The notes under the pieces were generated by a model, which was not told where the DNA came from, did no database searches, and saw nothing but the letters and a program-made list of their open reading frames with translations. Positions 24,311-35,131 of a stretch of 64,000 nucleotides of DNA are shown piece by piece. Source of the stretch: Epinephelus fuscoguttatus (taxonomy: Eukaryota; Chordata; Actinopteri; Perciformes; Serranidae); the NCBI RefSeq assembly GCF_011397635.1, contig NC_064754.1:30980543-31044542 (forward strand), given 5' to 3'. The translations under genes and the position numbers were made by a program. Numbering within the stretch: the first letter of the stretch is position 1; each line of letters starts with the position of its first letter.

Positions 24311-24769
24311 CTAGTGGGCAGAGGTTTCTGAGAAACGCTGTAAAGTTTAGTTGATGTAAAACACACCCAAAACACATTAAACATGGCTTAATAGAGACAA
24401 TTTCAAACACAAGTACACAAATTGGCTTCACTATAACTCGCAGCATTGACAGACAAACACTTCTGTGTCTGGACACATTTTCCCCACAAATACAACATGC
24501 TAATGTTTTCAGCACAAGCCTATGGCATTTTACATAGCGGCCAGCGAATTTTTCCTCTACTCGTATTAAGTCGGGGACAACAGCAACCTTTAACACAGGT
24601 AACGGCACAAAATTTGGCTCCATTACAGCTCACAAGGTTCACTGATAAAACAACTGTCTAATGCAAAAACACGTTTTTTTAAACAAATATAATATGCTAA
24701 TGATATTAGCGCCAACCTATACTATTCTACATTGTATGAATTAGCCCAGCGATGAGCGGAGATTTCTAT
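24311..24769. other. Spacer without a recognisable gene
   Basis: No supportable gene. Confidence 0.5.
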
Positions 24770-24950
24770 TAGCTATAGAAACCAAAACCGTTTTTGTACC
24801 AGGCTGTAAACATGTGTATTTCTATTGTAGCTGGGTGTGTGGGGACTGACTGACTTCTGGAGCAAGCTTTAAGTGGCCGTTCAAAGAACTGCAGTTTTTA
24901 GCAGTTCTATGTTGGCTTCATTTTTCAGCCCCGGCGGAAGTTGCTTGGTT
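24770..24950 (+). repeat. Fragment of a dispersed fish repeat
   Basis: The phrases ACCGTTTTTGTACCAGGCTG, AAGTGGCCGTTCAA and TTGGCTTCATTTTTCAGCCC belong to a repeat I recognise from fish. A reverse-strand piece (CAGCCTGGTACCAAAA) lies at about 27770. Confidence 0.5.
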
Positions 24951-24952
24951 AC

Positions 24953-25488
24953 AATCTAATGTTCTGCTTGGAAACTTTGGGTCCTCGCATTCATGTGGAT
25001 ATAACTGACATGCACAAAAAGTTCAAGGCACTAACCTGGCCTCCAAAGCCCCCAGATCCCATTCTGATTGATGACATGTCCCGGTACTCACAGTGGGGTC
25101 TCCTTAGATCGTACTTGACTCTGACCTGTTGAAGTATGGGCACAAGACCTCTGGGGGTGTCCTGTGGTGTCTGGCACCTTGAGTCCTGTGGGTTGCAAGG
25201 TGGTGGGGCCTCCATGGATCTGATTTGTACTAGCATTCCCCAGAGATGCTTGAACAGATTGGGATCTGGGGAAATTTGGAGGCCAGGTTGGGTCACTGCC
25301 ATCTGGGAGTGCAATTGCCATGATCGGATGCACTTGCACTGGTATGTGGGTTTGTGGTGCATGTCAAGTGGCATCCACATGAATGCCAGGACCCAAGATT
25401 TCCCGTCAGAACATTACACTTTAATAAGATGTACAATATTAATCACTTTACCAGTCAGAGTTTTAAATGTTGCAGCTGATTAGTGTAT
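24953..25488 (-). mobile_element. Fold-back fragment of a Tc1-like element
   Basis: On the minus strand the decayed transposase tail reads SMEAPPPCNPQD and TPRGLV, close to the tail of fish Tc1 transposases. The right end GCTGATTAGTGTA resembles the terminal repeat of that family. Part of the same sequence is repeated in the opposite sense at the left (24957-25015 against about 25360-25418, and 25031-25053 against about 25255-25292). The fragment is therefore a large imperfect palindrome. It is not coding. Confidence 0.6.
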
Positions 25489-27799
25489 ATTTGAGACACA
25501 TCTTGACCCATATGGCCTTCTTGTCAATCACCTAATTCTTGTTTTTCACATTCAGAGCTCACAAAAAAATAAAATGACTGTGATAATTAAGTGGTTTTAC
25601 ACTGCAGTATCAGCTGATACTGGATAGACAGCAGAGTCTGGTTCTGGCAAGCTCGGTCACTCAAATGTGTTTTACATCCCCATACTGATGCAACAATATT
25701 ATAAATCAAATATTGGTTTGGTATAAACTATATCAGCAAAAGTTTTTACAGTTCATATCATCATATGACCAAGTGAAGAAACCTACAAATTAAAATGAAA
25801 CAATTAGTCTGCATGCTCGTGGTTTGTATATGGCAGCCTATTAATGCTTATTAAACTATTTTTACTTGATGGTGTTTCAGTTACTTTTTCTGAAGGATAT
25901 ACTGTGAAGGAAGATAGAGATGAAGTGGTGAGAGGCAAGAGGCTGATTTCTTTCGCAGTTTCACTTTCTTGGCTGACAAACATAAATGCTGATTATGTAA
26001 AGACGGATAGGAATAAATCTTCCTAAGACATCCATATGCCACATGCACATGCAAATACACTTCACACCCACAGGTGATCTTTCTCTTTCCGCACTGCCTC
26101 AGTACACTGTTGTCTCTGCATGAACTGTCATATTGATTAGCAGCAAAGGCCAACAGCCAAAAATCACTTCCCCCCCTTCCTATCTGTTCCTCCTCAGTCA
26201 TATAGATGAACAAGTAAATATAGATTTCTACAGGCTTCTACTCCTGTAATTCATATGTCAGTTGACTTTATTCACCTTCAACAGCAGCACTGGTTTACTG
26301 GGTGTGAAGATGCACTCTACATAAACGCTCAGTCACTGCAATAAAACATAGTTGCAAAAAATGTGGTTGTTATGATGCTGTGCAAATAACACAATAAATT
26401 ATTTGTTTCATCACGTAGGGAATCAAGTTGCCCTTCTTCCTGCGCTCCGCCAGTCTTTAATTTTGTCCTTCTTTGATCCCATTTTACTTTTTATCAGTGT
26501 GTGTGTGTTTGTGTGCGAACTTTCACTTGTGTGTGTGTCCTTTTAAATTGCTGAGCAGCACCCTCTTCAGTGATATAGGTGTTTCCGACAGGCTGAGCGG
26601 TTTTATGACTCTCATTAATGAGAGGGAATGTATCTGCCAGCTCTTGCATAAAATGACAAACTGCTGGTCAAGTGTTCACCTCGGTGTAACGTATTTAAAT
26701 AACCATGAAATTTATGAACAGTGGGGAAGCTTAAGGAAGTGTGTGTGTTTTCCAAGTGTGACATTTTAACAAACCATGCTTGGAGGAAACGGTGGGTAGT
26801 TTGGGCAGATATGGAGCAGGAGATGCACAGATGATGGTCACAGCAGTGATGTGGGAGGCTGAGGCTGAGATAGGGAGACGAGTGTGACACTATAGATGGA
26901 TGTGACTTGAGGCGTTGTGGGTTTGATGAGAGCGTTTCAAATACATGACATCAGGATATGTTCTTAAAGAAGGACAATATGCACTGCACACCTCATATAC
27001 TTCCAAGCAAAAGGAGGAGGCAATCTCTGCAGCAGAATGAACTCTGTGGGGGTGTGTGTATGTGTGTGTTGGTCTTTAATTGCTTCACTGTCCTCCTCAG
27101 GCATTCAGAACTCTGTAAAAAAAAAAATTGAATATCGATATATTAAAAATGGAAATGAGAAGAAAAGACTCAGCTAACCAGAGGCTACAGTTTCATAAGT
27201 AAATCCGCCTGAGAGTTTTTTCTATGTGATCCCAATTATCTCTCACACCTGGGAATAACCCACAGGACAAGTTAAAGGAATGACACTGAGATACACACTG
27301 TATAAAAAGCCATATGATATGCTCAGAAACATTTCATCACTTTGATTTTTTTTTTTTTTTTTTTACATTAGAATATTATAAAGCAAGCCTATATTTTATG
27401 CATTCAGGGTTCAAAAAGAAGTGCACTCAGGCAGAGGATTTCCTTCCCGAGGCATGAGACTATTGGTATACTTGCAACTTTATAACCCATAAAAGCAGTA
27501 TTTGAAGAAGGCTATGTGATCAGCTGAACAACAGAAGATGTCTGTCGCCCCTCTGTGGATATTAGGTGTTAGTACAGTGATCATGGAGGCCCTTTTGACC
27601 ACCAACCCAACAACCACATGTAGCTGTGCTTTGTTTACTATGTGGCCTTCAAGTACCCACAAAGTGCAGATCATGCAACAAACTTTTTTGGAATTTTTCA
27701 TGATGCCCTAAAAATCAGCATGAAAAAAAACAACCTTTTTTTGAACAGCAGAAATAAACGTGTTTAAACAGCCTGGTACCAAAAAAAATTATTAAGAGC
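25489..27799. other. Spacer without a recognisable gene
   Basis: No supportable gene. A poly(T) run lies at 27345-27364 and a short TG-rich patch at 26500-26540. Confidence 0.5.
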
Positions 27800-28088
27800 C
27801 GGATGCTTACGGGCTGTCTACCAATCTTGTCCTGGCTCCTCAGTCAAATCCACTCCTCGTTCCTCCACAGCGCTACCCTGGAAATCCAGCGTTCTCGCGA
27901 GAGCACAATTTGAATTTGCCCAGCGAGTCACTCAGGCAATCAGTAATGATGCTCATTATCTATGCCCTTGGAACCGAGCTGCACCAATCACATCGGTGTA
28001 TCTGATATAGGTGGGCTAGAGGCGAGCTAAACAGATGACGACAGCGCTGTGACAACGAAGTCCGGAATCAGTCAGTAAACATTGCAAG

Positions 28089-28226
28089 ATGGCTACGGAT
28101 GAACACCAGCTGTTTGAATCGGCTTTGGCCGCTACAATGAACGAGTTAGACTTGGCTTTTTCTCTAAAAGAGGAACAGAAGACGGCGCTCGAGTCTTTCC
28201 TTTGCAAGAAGATTGATTGGTCGTAA
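28089..28226 (+). pseudogene. N-terminal remnant of a RecQ-like helicase repeat
   Basis: A 45-codon ORF starts at AAGATGG. It carries SLKEEQKTALESFLCKK, which looks like the Q-motif region just before Walker A in helicase-like ORFs that are repetitive in fish genomes. The usual continuation with the ATP-binding loop is missing: the frame ends IDWS-stop at the point where the repeat is cut. About 280 bases upstream (from 27800) look like the promoter part of the same repeat. I infer a decayed mobile or repetitive copy and not a host helicase gene. Confidence 0.4.
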
Positions 28227-28434
28227 CGTTATCCAATTGCGTGCAGTGATATTTACAAATGCATGCTTGGTGCCGCCCCTCAAGTGGGGCCATTTTCATT
28301 AATCATGGCAAGACCCTAAATCTTTCTAGATTTGGGTCTGGATTTCCAGGCTACCACAGCGCCAGCCTCTCTCCCAAATATGGTCACTTCTGGCCCCCCA
28401 AAAAACAATATGGCGGTGGCCGTACTGCTGAACT

Positions 28435-29931
28435 TAGGGCTGGGCGATATGGCAAAAATTGTTATCACGATATATTTTTTCATATTAATCGATCTCGATT
28501 TTTATCACGATATGTAGTTTTTGCTGATTCTGCCAGCTCGGGGAGCATCCTGATTGGAGCTTGAAGAAACAAGAGATTCATTGAAACTTAACAATAAAAG
28601 TTTAATAACATAAAACACTAAATAATATGCTTTTCCAATATTGAGAACAAAATGTTTTTACAGGGTATATGCAGGAATCCTGAGGTTAATTTCAATACTT
28701 TTATATATTTTAAGACTTTTTTAAGACCTTCCAAAAAACCTAAGACCTCATCCCCACTTCAGGCTGTCGTTAGCAGCAACACATCTTTAACTTACTAAAC
28801 AGCTGTAGTTTGCAATTAAATCTATGGAGCACAAACATACAACAGAACTCAGATAAAATGAGAAGGAATAAAGCTTGAAAGAATAAATTAAACCAAAGGC
28901 AGGTTTATTAAAATACACCTTAGGTCATGACAAGTAACACAGCTCTACAGCTCAACATCAGCTATTCAAGGCCAACTTGCTGAAAACAACAACCTTATGG
29001 CTAGCCCCTTGCATGTGGGATTTAGGGCTGACACAAAAAATTCAAAGCTTCGAAGCTTCGTTGGATGGCACGGGATTCGATTGAGAAAAAAAATCGAATA
29101 TTCGGCCTTTTTTTTCTCCCGTTTTTTGGGAGGACCTTGAACGCAACACTAATCATGCTGTCCGTTTATGGTTGTTTTTCTCCCCTTTAGCAATATGTAG
29201 ACTCAAAGAATGAGAAGCAGTGTCAAATAAAAGCTTTAACTTATTGAAACATTGTATATAAACTTACTGCTTTGAATGCTTCTCATATGGGGTAATGGCT
29301 GCGAAACACAACTGGATAGTTGTTGTTGTGTTGTTTTGCTAAGCTGCCGCTAGCGACGCTAACAGCAGATGAAGGGGTCTTGCTAGGCTGTGTGTGTGGA
29401 GTTGGGGCAACTTGAGGCCGCATAGTTAGACTCTCTGTGTAGTCACTGGGATGGTGCCGTCTCAGGTGATTGAAAAGGTTTGTGGTGTTTCCCGACCTGG
29501 TTGGTACCAACCACCGGCATATTTTGCAGACCGGCTTCATCTGCTCCTGTCACTTTTGAGGTAACATTACCCAAACCACTTCCACACAACTGACGTCGCG
29601 TTATCTCTTTTTTTTTCAACAATATCTTCGGTTTCGGATGATATAGTCATGTGGCTTTCACCTTCCGCATTATTTTTGCCGTCCTCGACTTCAGTGTCAC
29701 TCATTTTTCTCCTTTTTCCAACTTCTCTCTCTCTGTTTACCTCCCGTCACAACTATGAGAAGTGGGCGTATCCTGCCTGCATGGCATACGGTAGCCGGCA
29801 GACTCTGATATGCTGTTGTTGCGCTTACTTTTGCCGTATGATATCGATTCAAAACGTCCCATGCTGATAATTGAGATTGATCAAAATTTTATTGCGATCC
29901 TGAATTGAGATCGTATGATCGCCCAGCCCTA
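28435..29931 (-). mobile_element. hAT-type element with perfect 8-bp target duplication
   Basis: The inverted ends are TAGGGCTGGGCGAT at 28435 and ATCGCCCAGCCCTA (mismatches further in) ending at 29931. The flanking 8-bp repeat GCTGAACT is perfect at 28427-28434 and 29932-29939. The ends are followed by AT-rich tracts with TATCACGATAT phrases. The only coding remnant is a BED finger on the minus strand. A second TAGGGCTGACAC phrase near 29026 hints at another nested hAT piece. The element sits inside an older repeat whose halves lie at 28310-28434 and 29932-30030. Confidence 0.85.
29283..29540 (-). pseudogene. BED zinc-finger fragment of a hAT transposase
   Basis: An 85-codon ORF opens MKPVCKICRW and continues through NTTNLFNHLRRHHP. 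This gives the C-x2-C ... H-x4-H-like spacing of BED fingers that bind transposon ends in hAT transposases and ZBED proteins. No RNase H-like catalytic domain follows within the element, so this is the DNA-binding head only. It lies inside the hAT element at 28435-29931 and is probably a relic. Confidence 0.6.
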
Positions 29932-30261
29932 GCTGAACTCGAGGCTTCAAAACAGGAGTCCACAACCAAAGGGTGTTGTCACAGTAGCTATGTCCATTAT
30001 TTAAACAGTCTATGCTTATGACCCACTATAAGTGTGTGGTGGTGTATTTTTCTGCATAGATTCTGCCCTTTGCCTGTATTTCCTTCTTATTTTCTGTGTT
30101 TGGGACATTTAGATCAGGGCTTTATTAAAAGGTCGTAACCAGATGCCAGACCATAAGCAGCAGGCATTCAAGAGACATAGCACCAGAAAATGCAAATTTA
30201 GTGAGGTGAAGAGACAGTAAATCTGGGGTTGCTTTTTACTTTCGCTTTTGCTGGCGTGTGT

Positions 30262-30602
30262 TTTTACCAACATCCATTCACTTATTTTCCGTAGCTGCTT
30301 ATTCTGTTTGGGTTCCCAGCTTGTTTTGGGCGAGGGGGGAATACACCCCGAACCACCAGACTATCGCAGGTCTGACACATAGAGACAGACAACCATTCAG
30401 GCTCACATTCACACCTACAGCAAATTTAGACTCAAAAATTAACCTGACAGGCATGTCTTTGGATTGTGGGGGGAGGCTGGAGTGCCCAGGGGCCACGCAG
30501 GGGGGCTCCCCCACCCCAAGGTTTGGACCAGGAACCCTCTTGCTGTCCTCTTGCTGTGTGGCAACATTGCTAACCACTGGACCACCCTTCCGCCCATTCT
30601 AA
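30262..30602 (-). mobile_element. Fish SINE-like repeat, minus strand
   Basis: On the minus strand it has the tRNA-like head (GTGGTCCAGTGGTTAGCAA), then TCCAAAGACATGCC, then the AATGGTTGTCTGTCTCTATG body, ending in AATAAGTGAATGGATG. It is the same family as 9068-9415 with different damage. Confidence 0.7.
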
Positions 30603-31334
30603 CGAACAGTAACTGACAAACCTGTAGTGCTTATTGTTTCAGTTGACTGAAGGTATAGTGGTAGACTGATAATCAGACTAAATTGCCGTTTGTTTCACTA
30701 CATTCATACAAATATGAATCAATATTTTGGGGTAATGCACATTCCAAATAGATATAAACACTTTTGCCTTCAGACAGATGTTCATTTGATGAATATTGAA
30801 CCTTGGCATTTGCAATACACAGAGGTCAGAGGGAGGGGTTGGAAATGCAAGGATCCAACAGCAACTTTTTTTTCCTACCAGGATGAAGTTAATGTGGCGA
30901 TGACAGAGATATGAAAAAACAGGTTACTCCATCTTCCATTCAAAGGTCATACACCAAATATGATCAAAACCAGGATTGGACTTGTAACCAGGATACATGT
31001 ACAAGCTACTCATAAAACAAGAGAATATGAGAATGTATTAATCCTCAGTGGACAAATTCATGTGTCACAGCAGAAAGAAACTGTATGAAGAGGAAGAAAA
31101 CAGATAACTATTTCAAATGAATAAATAGAGCAAAATAAGAAAATATCACCCTGTCTTCTTTTATGTACTGATGCTGAGGAAAATAAATCAGGTCACATTA
31201 CTAAAAGTCCTTGCACATGAAAGGTGAATCCATTTCATGCCAAATTACTAATGGAAGCCTGAGCAGACATTTATGTATCATTACACAACAGTTAGTTCCG
31301 GCCCTGCAATCTGATTGGTCGAGAGACAGTAAAA
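30603..31334. other. Spacer without a recognisable gene
   Basis: No supportable gene. Confidence 0.5.
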
Positions 31335-32066
31335 CCGTGATGATATTAGAGTACAACATCACGGTTATTTCACTGTGTATGTATCACTCCGCCTCACAGC
31401 TGATTGCAATCAACAATCAAATCAAAACTGACGGTTAGTGTCAGTTAGGTCAGCAGTTGCATTGTAGGCTAATTAATTCATCCACTGTCAAACAGCCAAA
31501 AATATGGATTTATTTCCTAAAATAAGTTTTGAATTGAACTATGAATGGTCATCAGAGGAAGATGAGGGAGAGGAGAAGCTGAATCCATCTGAGCACACAT
31601 CCAGGTTTGTCAGTGTTTCATCAGCGGAGCTCAATGACTTGGAGAAAAGCAACATACTGTCAGATCAGAAGGCAGAGTTGGCTGTGCCTGTGAAGCTACA
31701 GTCCACCATGCAGTCACCAGAGACTTATTTCACCGGCTGCACAATTAATGGAAACGTGCTGATAAATGTGTATAAAGAGTAAGTGCCTGGTGCACAATGT
31801 CTGTGTTACATAGCAACGGTGACAGCGGAGTCCTGAGGGAACTATTTTTGTTGGCCGAAGACAAATAAAATGCTTAAATTATCTATTTTGTCCTCATTTT
31901 TCAACATTTCTTAATCAGCCTTGCTTATTTAACTGTTGAACTGTTGTATAAAAGCAATATCACACTCGAGCTCGTGATGTTGTACTGTGATATCATCACG
32001 GCTGTGACTGTGGCCTCGTGCCTACGACCAAATCACAGCTGTGACGATATCACAGTACAACATCAC
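31335..32066 (+). mobile_element. Internally deleted element with palindromic ends
   Basis: The left module 31335-31364 begins CCGTGATG and ends CATCACGG. It is an inverted near-copy of the right module starting at 31974. The right side is itself a hairpin: arms 31974-32007 and 32033-32066 pair with 32 of 34 matches around a 25-base loop. A 92-codon ORF lies between. The second half of the interior ends with an AATAAA at about 31864. Confidence 0.6.
31504..31782 (+). CDS. 92-aa ORF of an internally deleted mobile element
   Basis: The protein opens MDLFPKISFELNYEWSSEED, has an acidic stretch, then RFVSVSSAELNDLE (31599-31644), and ends YFTGCTINGNVLINVYKE. The same three blocks occur in broken form at 21150-21540. 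The middle looks like the N-terminal region of Crypton-type (DUF3504) proteins, and the end resembles a C-terminal tail known in such fish repeats. The catalytic part is absent, so start and end appear fused in frame by an internal deletion. Whether it is expressed is unknown. Confidence 0.4.
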   Translation: MDLFPKISFELNYEWSSEEDEGEEKLNPSEHTSRFVSVSSAELNDLEKSNILSDQKAELAVPVKLQSTMQSPETYFTGCTINGNVLINVYKE

Positions 32067-33275
32067 TCCCTCTCGTGTGATCTTGCTTAAATAACCAAGA
32101 TACCATTACAACAAAATGAAGGACACTTCTTTACTGCATGATTATTCACTTCAGTGTCCCTTTTTTAATCTTTTGCAGAAGTAATTTAAAGTGCTCACAA
32201 TGAGACTAAAATAATTCTAGTAATGCAGTACAAACTATGCATTTTATAGTATACACATGGATAGCAGAGTCATATAGAAATACAAAAGTGCTCAGTTCTG
32301 TCTTCTGCATTTGGCCAGATGTTCTCGAGTTGGGCTTTTACACGGTTGTGCCCAGGGGCCCATTGCCTCATAATCCGCCTATGCTTAACACAGCTAACTA
32401 TTTGCTCAGACTGATGTCATTTGTGAGTTTGTTGGCTGTGTTTCAATGTATTTCAGGGGCTGGCTGCAATACAGACTAGTCACTATGCAGTTGTTGGATG
32501 GGTGCCATGGATGTAGCTGAGGGTCATTTGAGGTAAGGAATGAGGTCATAGAAACAAATCTAATCATAAAGTGTCCCAGTTTACGTGCACGTAACATCAT
32601 CACTTACTGTATACTCAGATTGTTTGGGTCCAGTAAGACTGCTGCTCAGTGAGTGATCACTTGAGATCAGATTTCACCTCCTTATGCACCTTTGATGTTT
32701 TCTTTGGATGGCTGCAAAAAAAGGGTGAGGAATGCCATCTTGTTTGCCAACTATCACATTCTTCTTCCTTCCTCACTGACTTCCAGTCTCTGTTTTCAAA
32801 CTTCCTGTCTCTATGGGCAACAGCACAAACAAAATAACAAGCTGCTTCCTATTGAAGGACAACATTCAAATGGTTGTGCATGTGCAAGGTATTCACTGAG
32901 GAGACTGAGGTCTCAGGGAATCTGGTTTTAGAAGCCTGGGAGGTGCACATCTTGAACCAGGCATAAACATGTTTGCCTGTAGATGCGGGCAGATGTTGAG
33001 CAATAGGGCCAATTTTGTTTGACAAATGCTGAACCTGTGCAAATCACACAGTGCAGTGGTAGAGGTTGGAAATAGGAGACAGAGGCAGCTTGCCCATTTA
33101 ATTTACAGAGACCCAACAGTTTCCCAGTAAGCATTTCCAAGCATATGCCAAAGGTGGCAAGGAAGTACTTCCTTCTAACAGGCAGAAAGCTGGAACAGAA
33201 ACTACTCTATAGGTGGGCACCATCTGCCTCAACAGGTTGGGTTGAGAGACAGAGAGAGACAAGCACAGCAATAAC
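32067..33275. other. Spacer without a recognisable gene
   Basis: No supportable gene. Confidence 0.5.
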
Positions 33276-33277
33276 TA

Positions 33278-34468
33278 CACTCACCAGCCACTTTATTAAG
33301 TACACCTCTTCAACTCCTCATTAACGCAAATAGTTAATCAGCCAATCACGTGGTAGCAGCTCAATACATTTAGGCATGTAGACAAGGGGCAGAGACAAGA
33401 CGACCTGCTGAAGTTCAAACCGAGCATCAGAACGGGTGAGAAAGGTGATTTAAGTGACTATGAACGTGGCATGGTTGTTGGTGCCAGACGGGCTGGTCTG
33501 GGTATTTCAGAAACTGCTGATCTACCGGGATTGTCACACACAACCATCTCTAGTGTTTACAGAGGATGGTCCGAAAAAGAGAAAATATCCAGCGAGCAGT
33601 TCTCTGGGTGAAAATGCCTTGTTGATGCCAGAGGTTAGAGGAGAATGGCCAGACTGGTTCAAGATGATGGAAAGACACTCAAATAACCACTCGTTACAAC
33701 CAAGGTATGCAGAAGACCATCTCTGAACCAACAACATGTCGAACCTCGAAGCAGATGGGCTACAGCAGCAGAAGACCACACCAGGTGCCACTGAGGGTGA
33801 GGCTACAATTCACTTGGGCTCAACAAAATTGGACAATAAAGACTGGAAAAACGTTGCCTGGTCTTAAGAGTCTCAGTTTCCGCTGCAACATTCAGATGGT
33901 AGGGTCAGAATTTGGTGTAAACAACATGAAAGCATGGATCCATCCTGCCTTGTATCAGCGGTTCAGGCTGGTGTTGGTGGTGTAATGGTGTGGGGGATAT
34001 TTTCTTGGCACACTTTGGGCCCCTTAGTACCAACTGTTTAAACGCAACAGCCTACATGAGTATTGTTGCTGACCGTGTCCATCCCTTTATGACCACAGTG
34101 CACCCATCTTCTGATGGCTACTTCCAGCAGGATAACGCACTATGTCACAAAGCTCAGATCATCTCAAACTGGTTTCTTGAACATGACAATGAGTTCACTG
34201 TACTCCAATGGCCTCCACAGTCACCAGATCTCAATCCAATACATCACCTTTGGGATGTGGTGGAACGGGAGATTCACATCATGGATGTGCAGCCAACAAA
34301 TCTGCAACAGCTGTGTGATGCTATCATGTCAATATGGACCAAAATCTCTGAGGAATGTTTCCAGCACCTTGTTGAATCTATGCCATCAAGGTTTTAGGTA
34401 GTTCTGAAGGCAAAGGGGGGTCCAACATTGTACTTACATGGCATATCTAATAAAGCGGCCAGTGACTG
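33278..34468 (+). mobile_element. Tc1/mariner element, near full length, inactive
   Basis: The ends CACTCACCAGCCACTTTATT and, on the other strand, CAGTCACTGGCCGCTTTATT are imperfect inverted repeats. Each is flanked by TA (33276-33277 and 34469-34470), as expected for Tc1. Remnants of a DDE transposase run across several frames. An N-terminal helix-turn-helix region lies near 33425-33560 and a C-terminal open stretch at 33990-34397. At 1,191 bp it is near the length of fish Tc1 elements. Confidence 0.9.
33454..34397 (+). pseudogene. Broken Tc1 transposase
   Basis: The catalytic part (33990-34397) is open and shows YFQQDNALCHKA, with the second catalytic Asp, and QWPPQSPDLNPIHHLWD. In Tc1 transposases the third acidic residue normally sits right after LNPI as Glu; here it is His. 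The upstream part is split by stops and frameshifts (open pieces 33454-33726 and 33707-33985). Both facts make it inactive. The pattern of damage is old, unconstrained decay. Confidence 0.85.
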
Positions 34469-34470
34469 TA

Positions 34471-35131
34471 TGTTACCAATAACTATAATAATGGTAGAAA
34501 TATGACTAAAACTAATGTTAATAACTGTATATGATAGTATATGCAGGATATAATGTGTATGCAATAAAACATGATAGTATATGATAATATAATAAAAATA
34601 ATAATAGAAATAACAGTAGCATTAAGTGTCAGCAGCCCAATCGCCAGAAAAATGTTGGCATTGTACATTTCTGCAAACCATGAAATACATTACATTTGCA
34701 CATTTCACACTTATATCAACATTTCTAAAGTGATGTACGACATGAGCTGACTTCCAGGGGTGGAGGTTATGATGGATGATGTGTCACCTAAACAGGATTC
34801 CTTCCCAGCTGCAGACTACTGCAAACCACTGTTTGAGACCAACAAACTACAAAACTGTTTGTGATTTAGGGAAAAAATGCTGTTTTCCAGCAGCTTTCAG
34901 GCATAAAAGGTGAGTGTTTTGCAGCAACCAGTTGCTGTTTTTCAGTGGGGGATGATGCCAAGACATCGCTGCGTTTCCTGCCAGGATAGTGGCACAAAAA
35001 GCAGTAGTCTTCTTTACGAAGACATTGCTGCTTTTCCAGGGGGGTTGTGTGACAAAAAGAAGGTATTGTTTAAGCCAAATCATGATCTTTTCCTAACCAT
35101 GACCAAATGTGTTTTACTGCCCTACAGCATA
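34471..35131. other. Spacer without a recognisable gene
   Basis: Nothing supportable. The stretch at 34900-35060 contains repeated GTTGCTG/AGCAG phrases without a clear unit. Confidence 0.5.
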
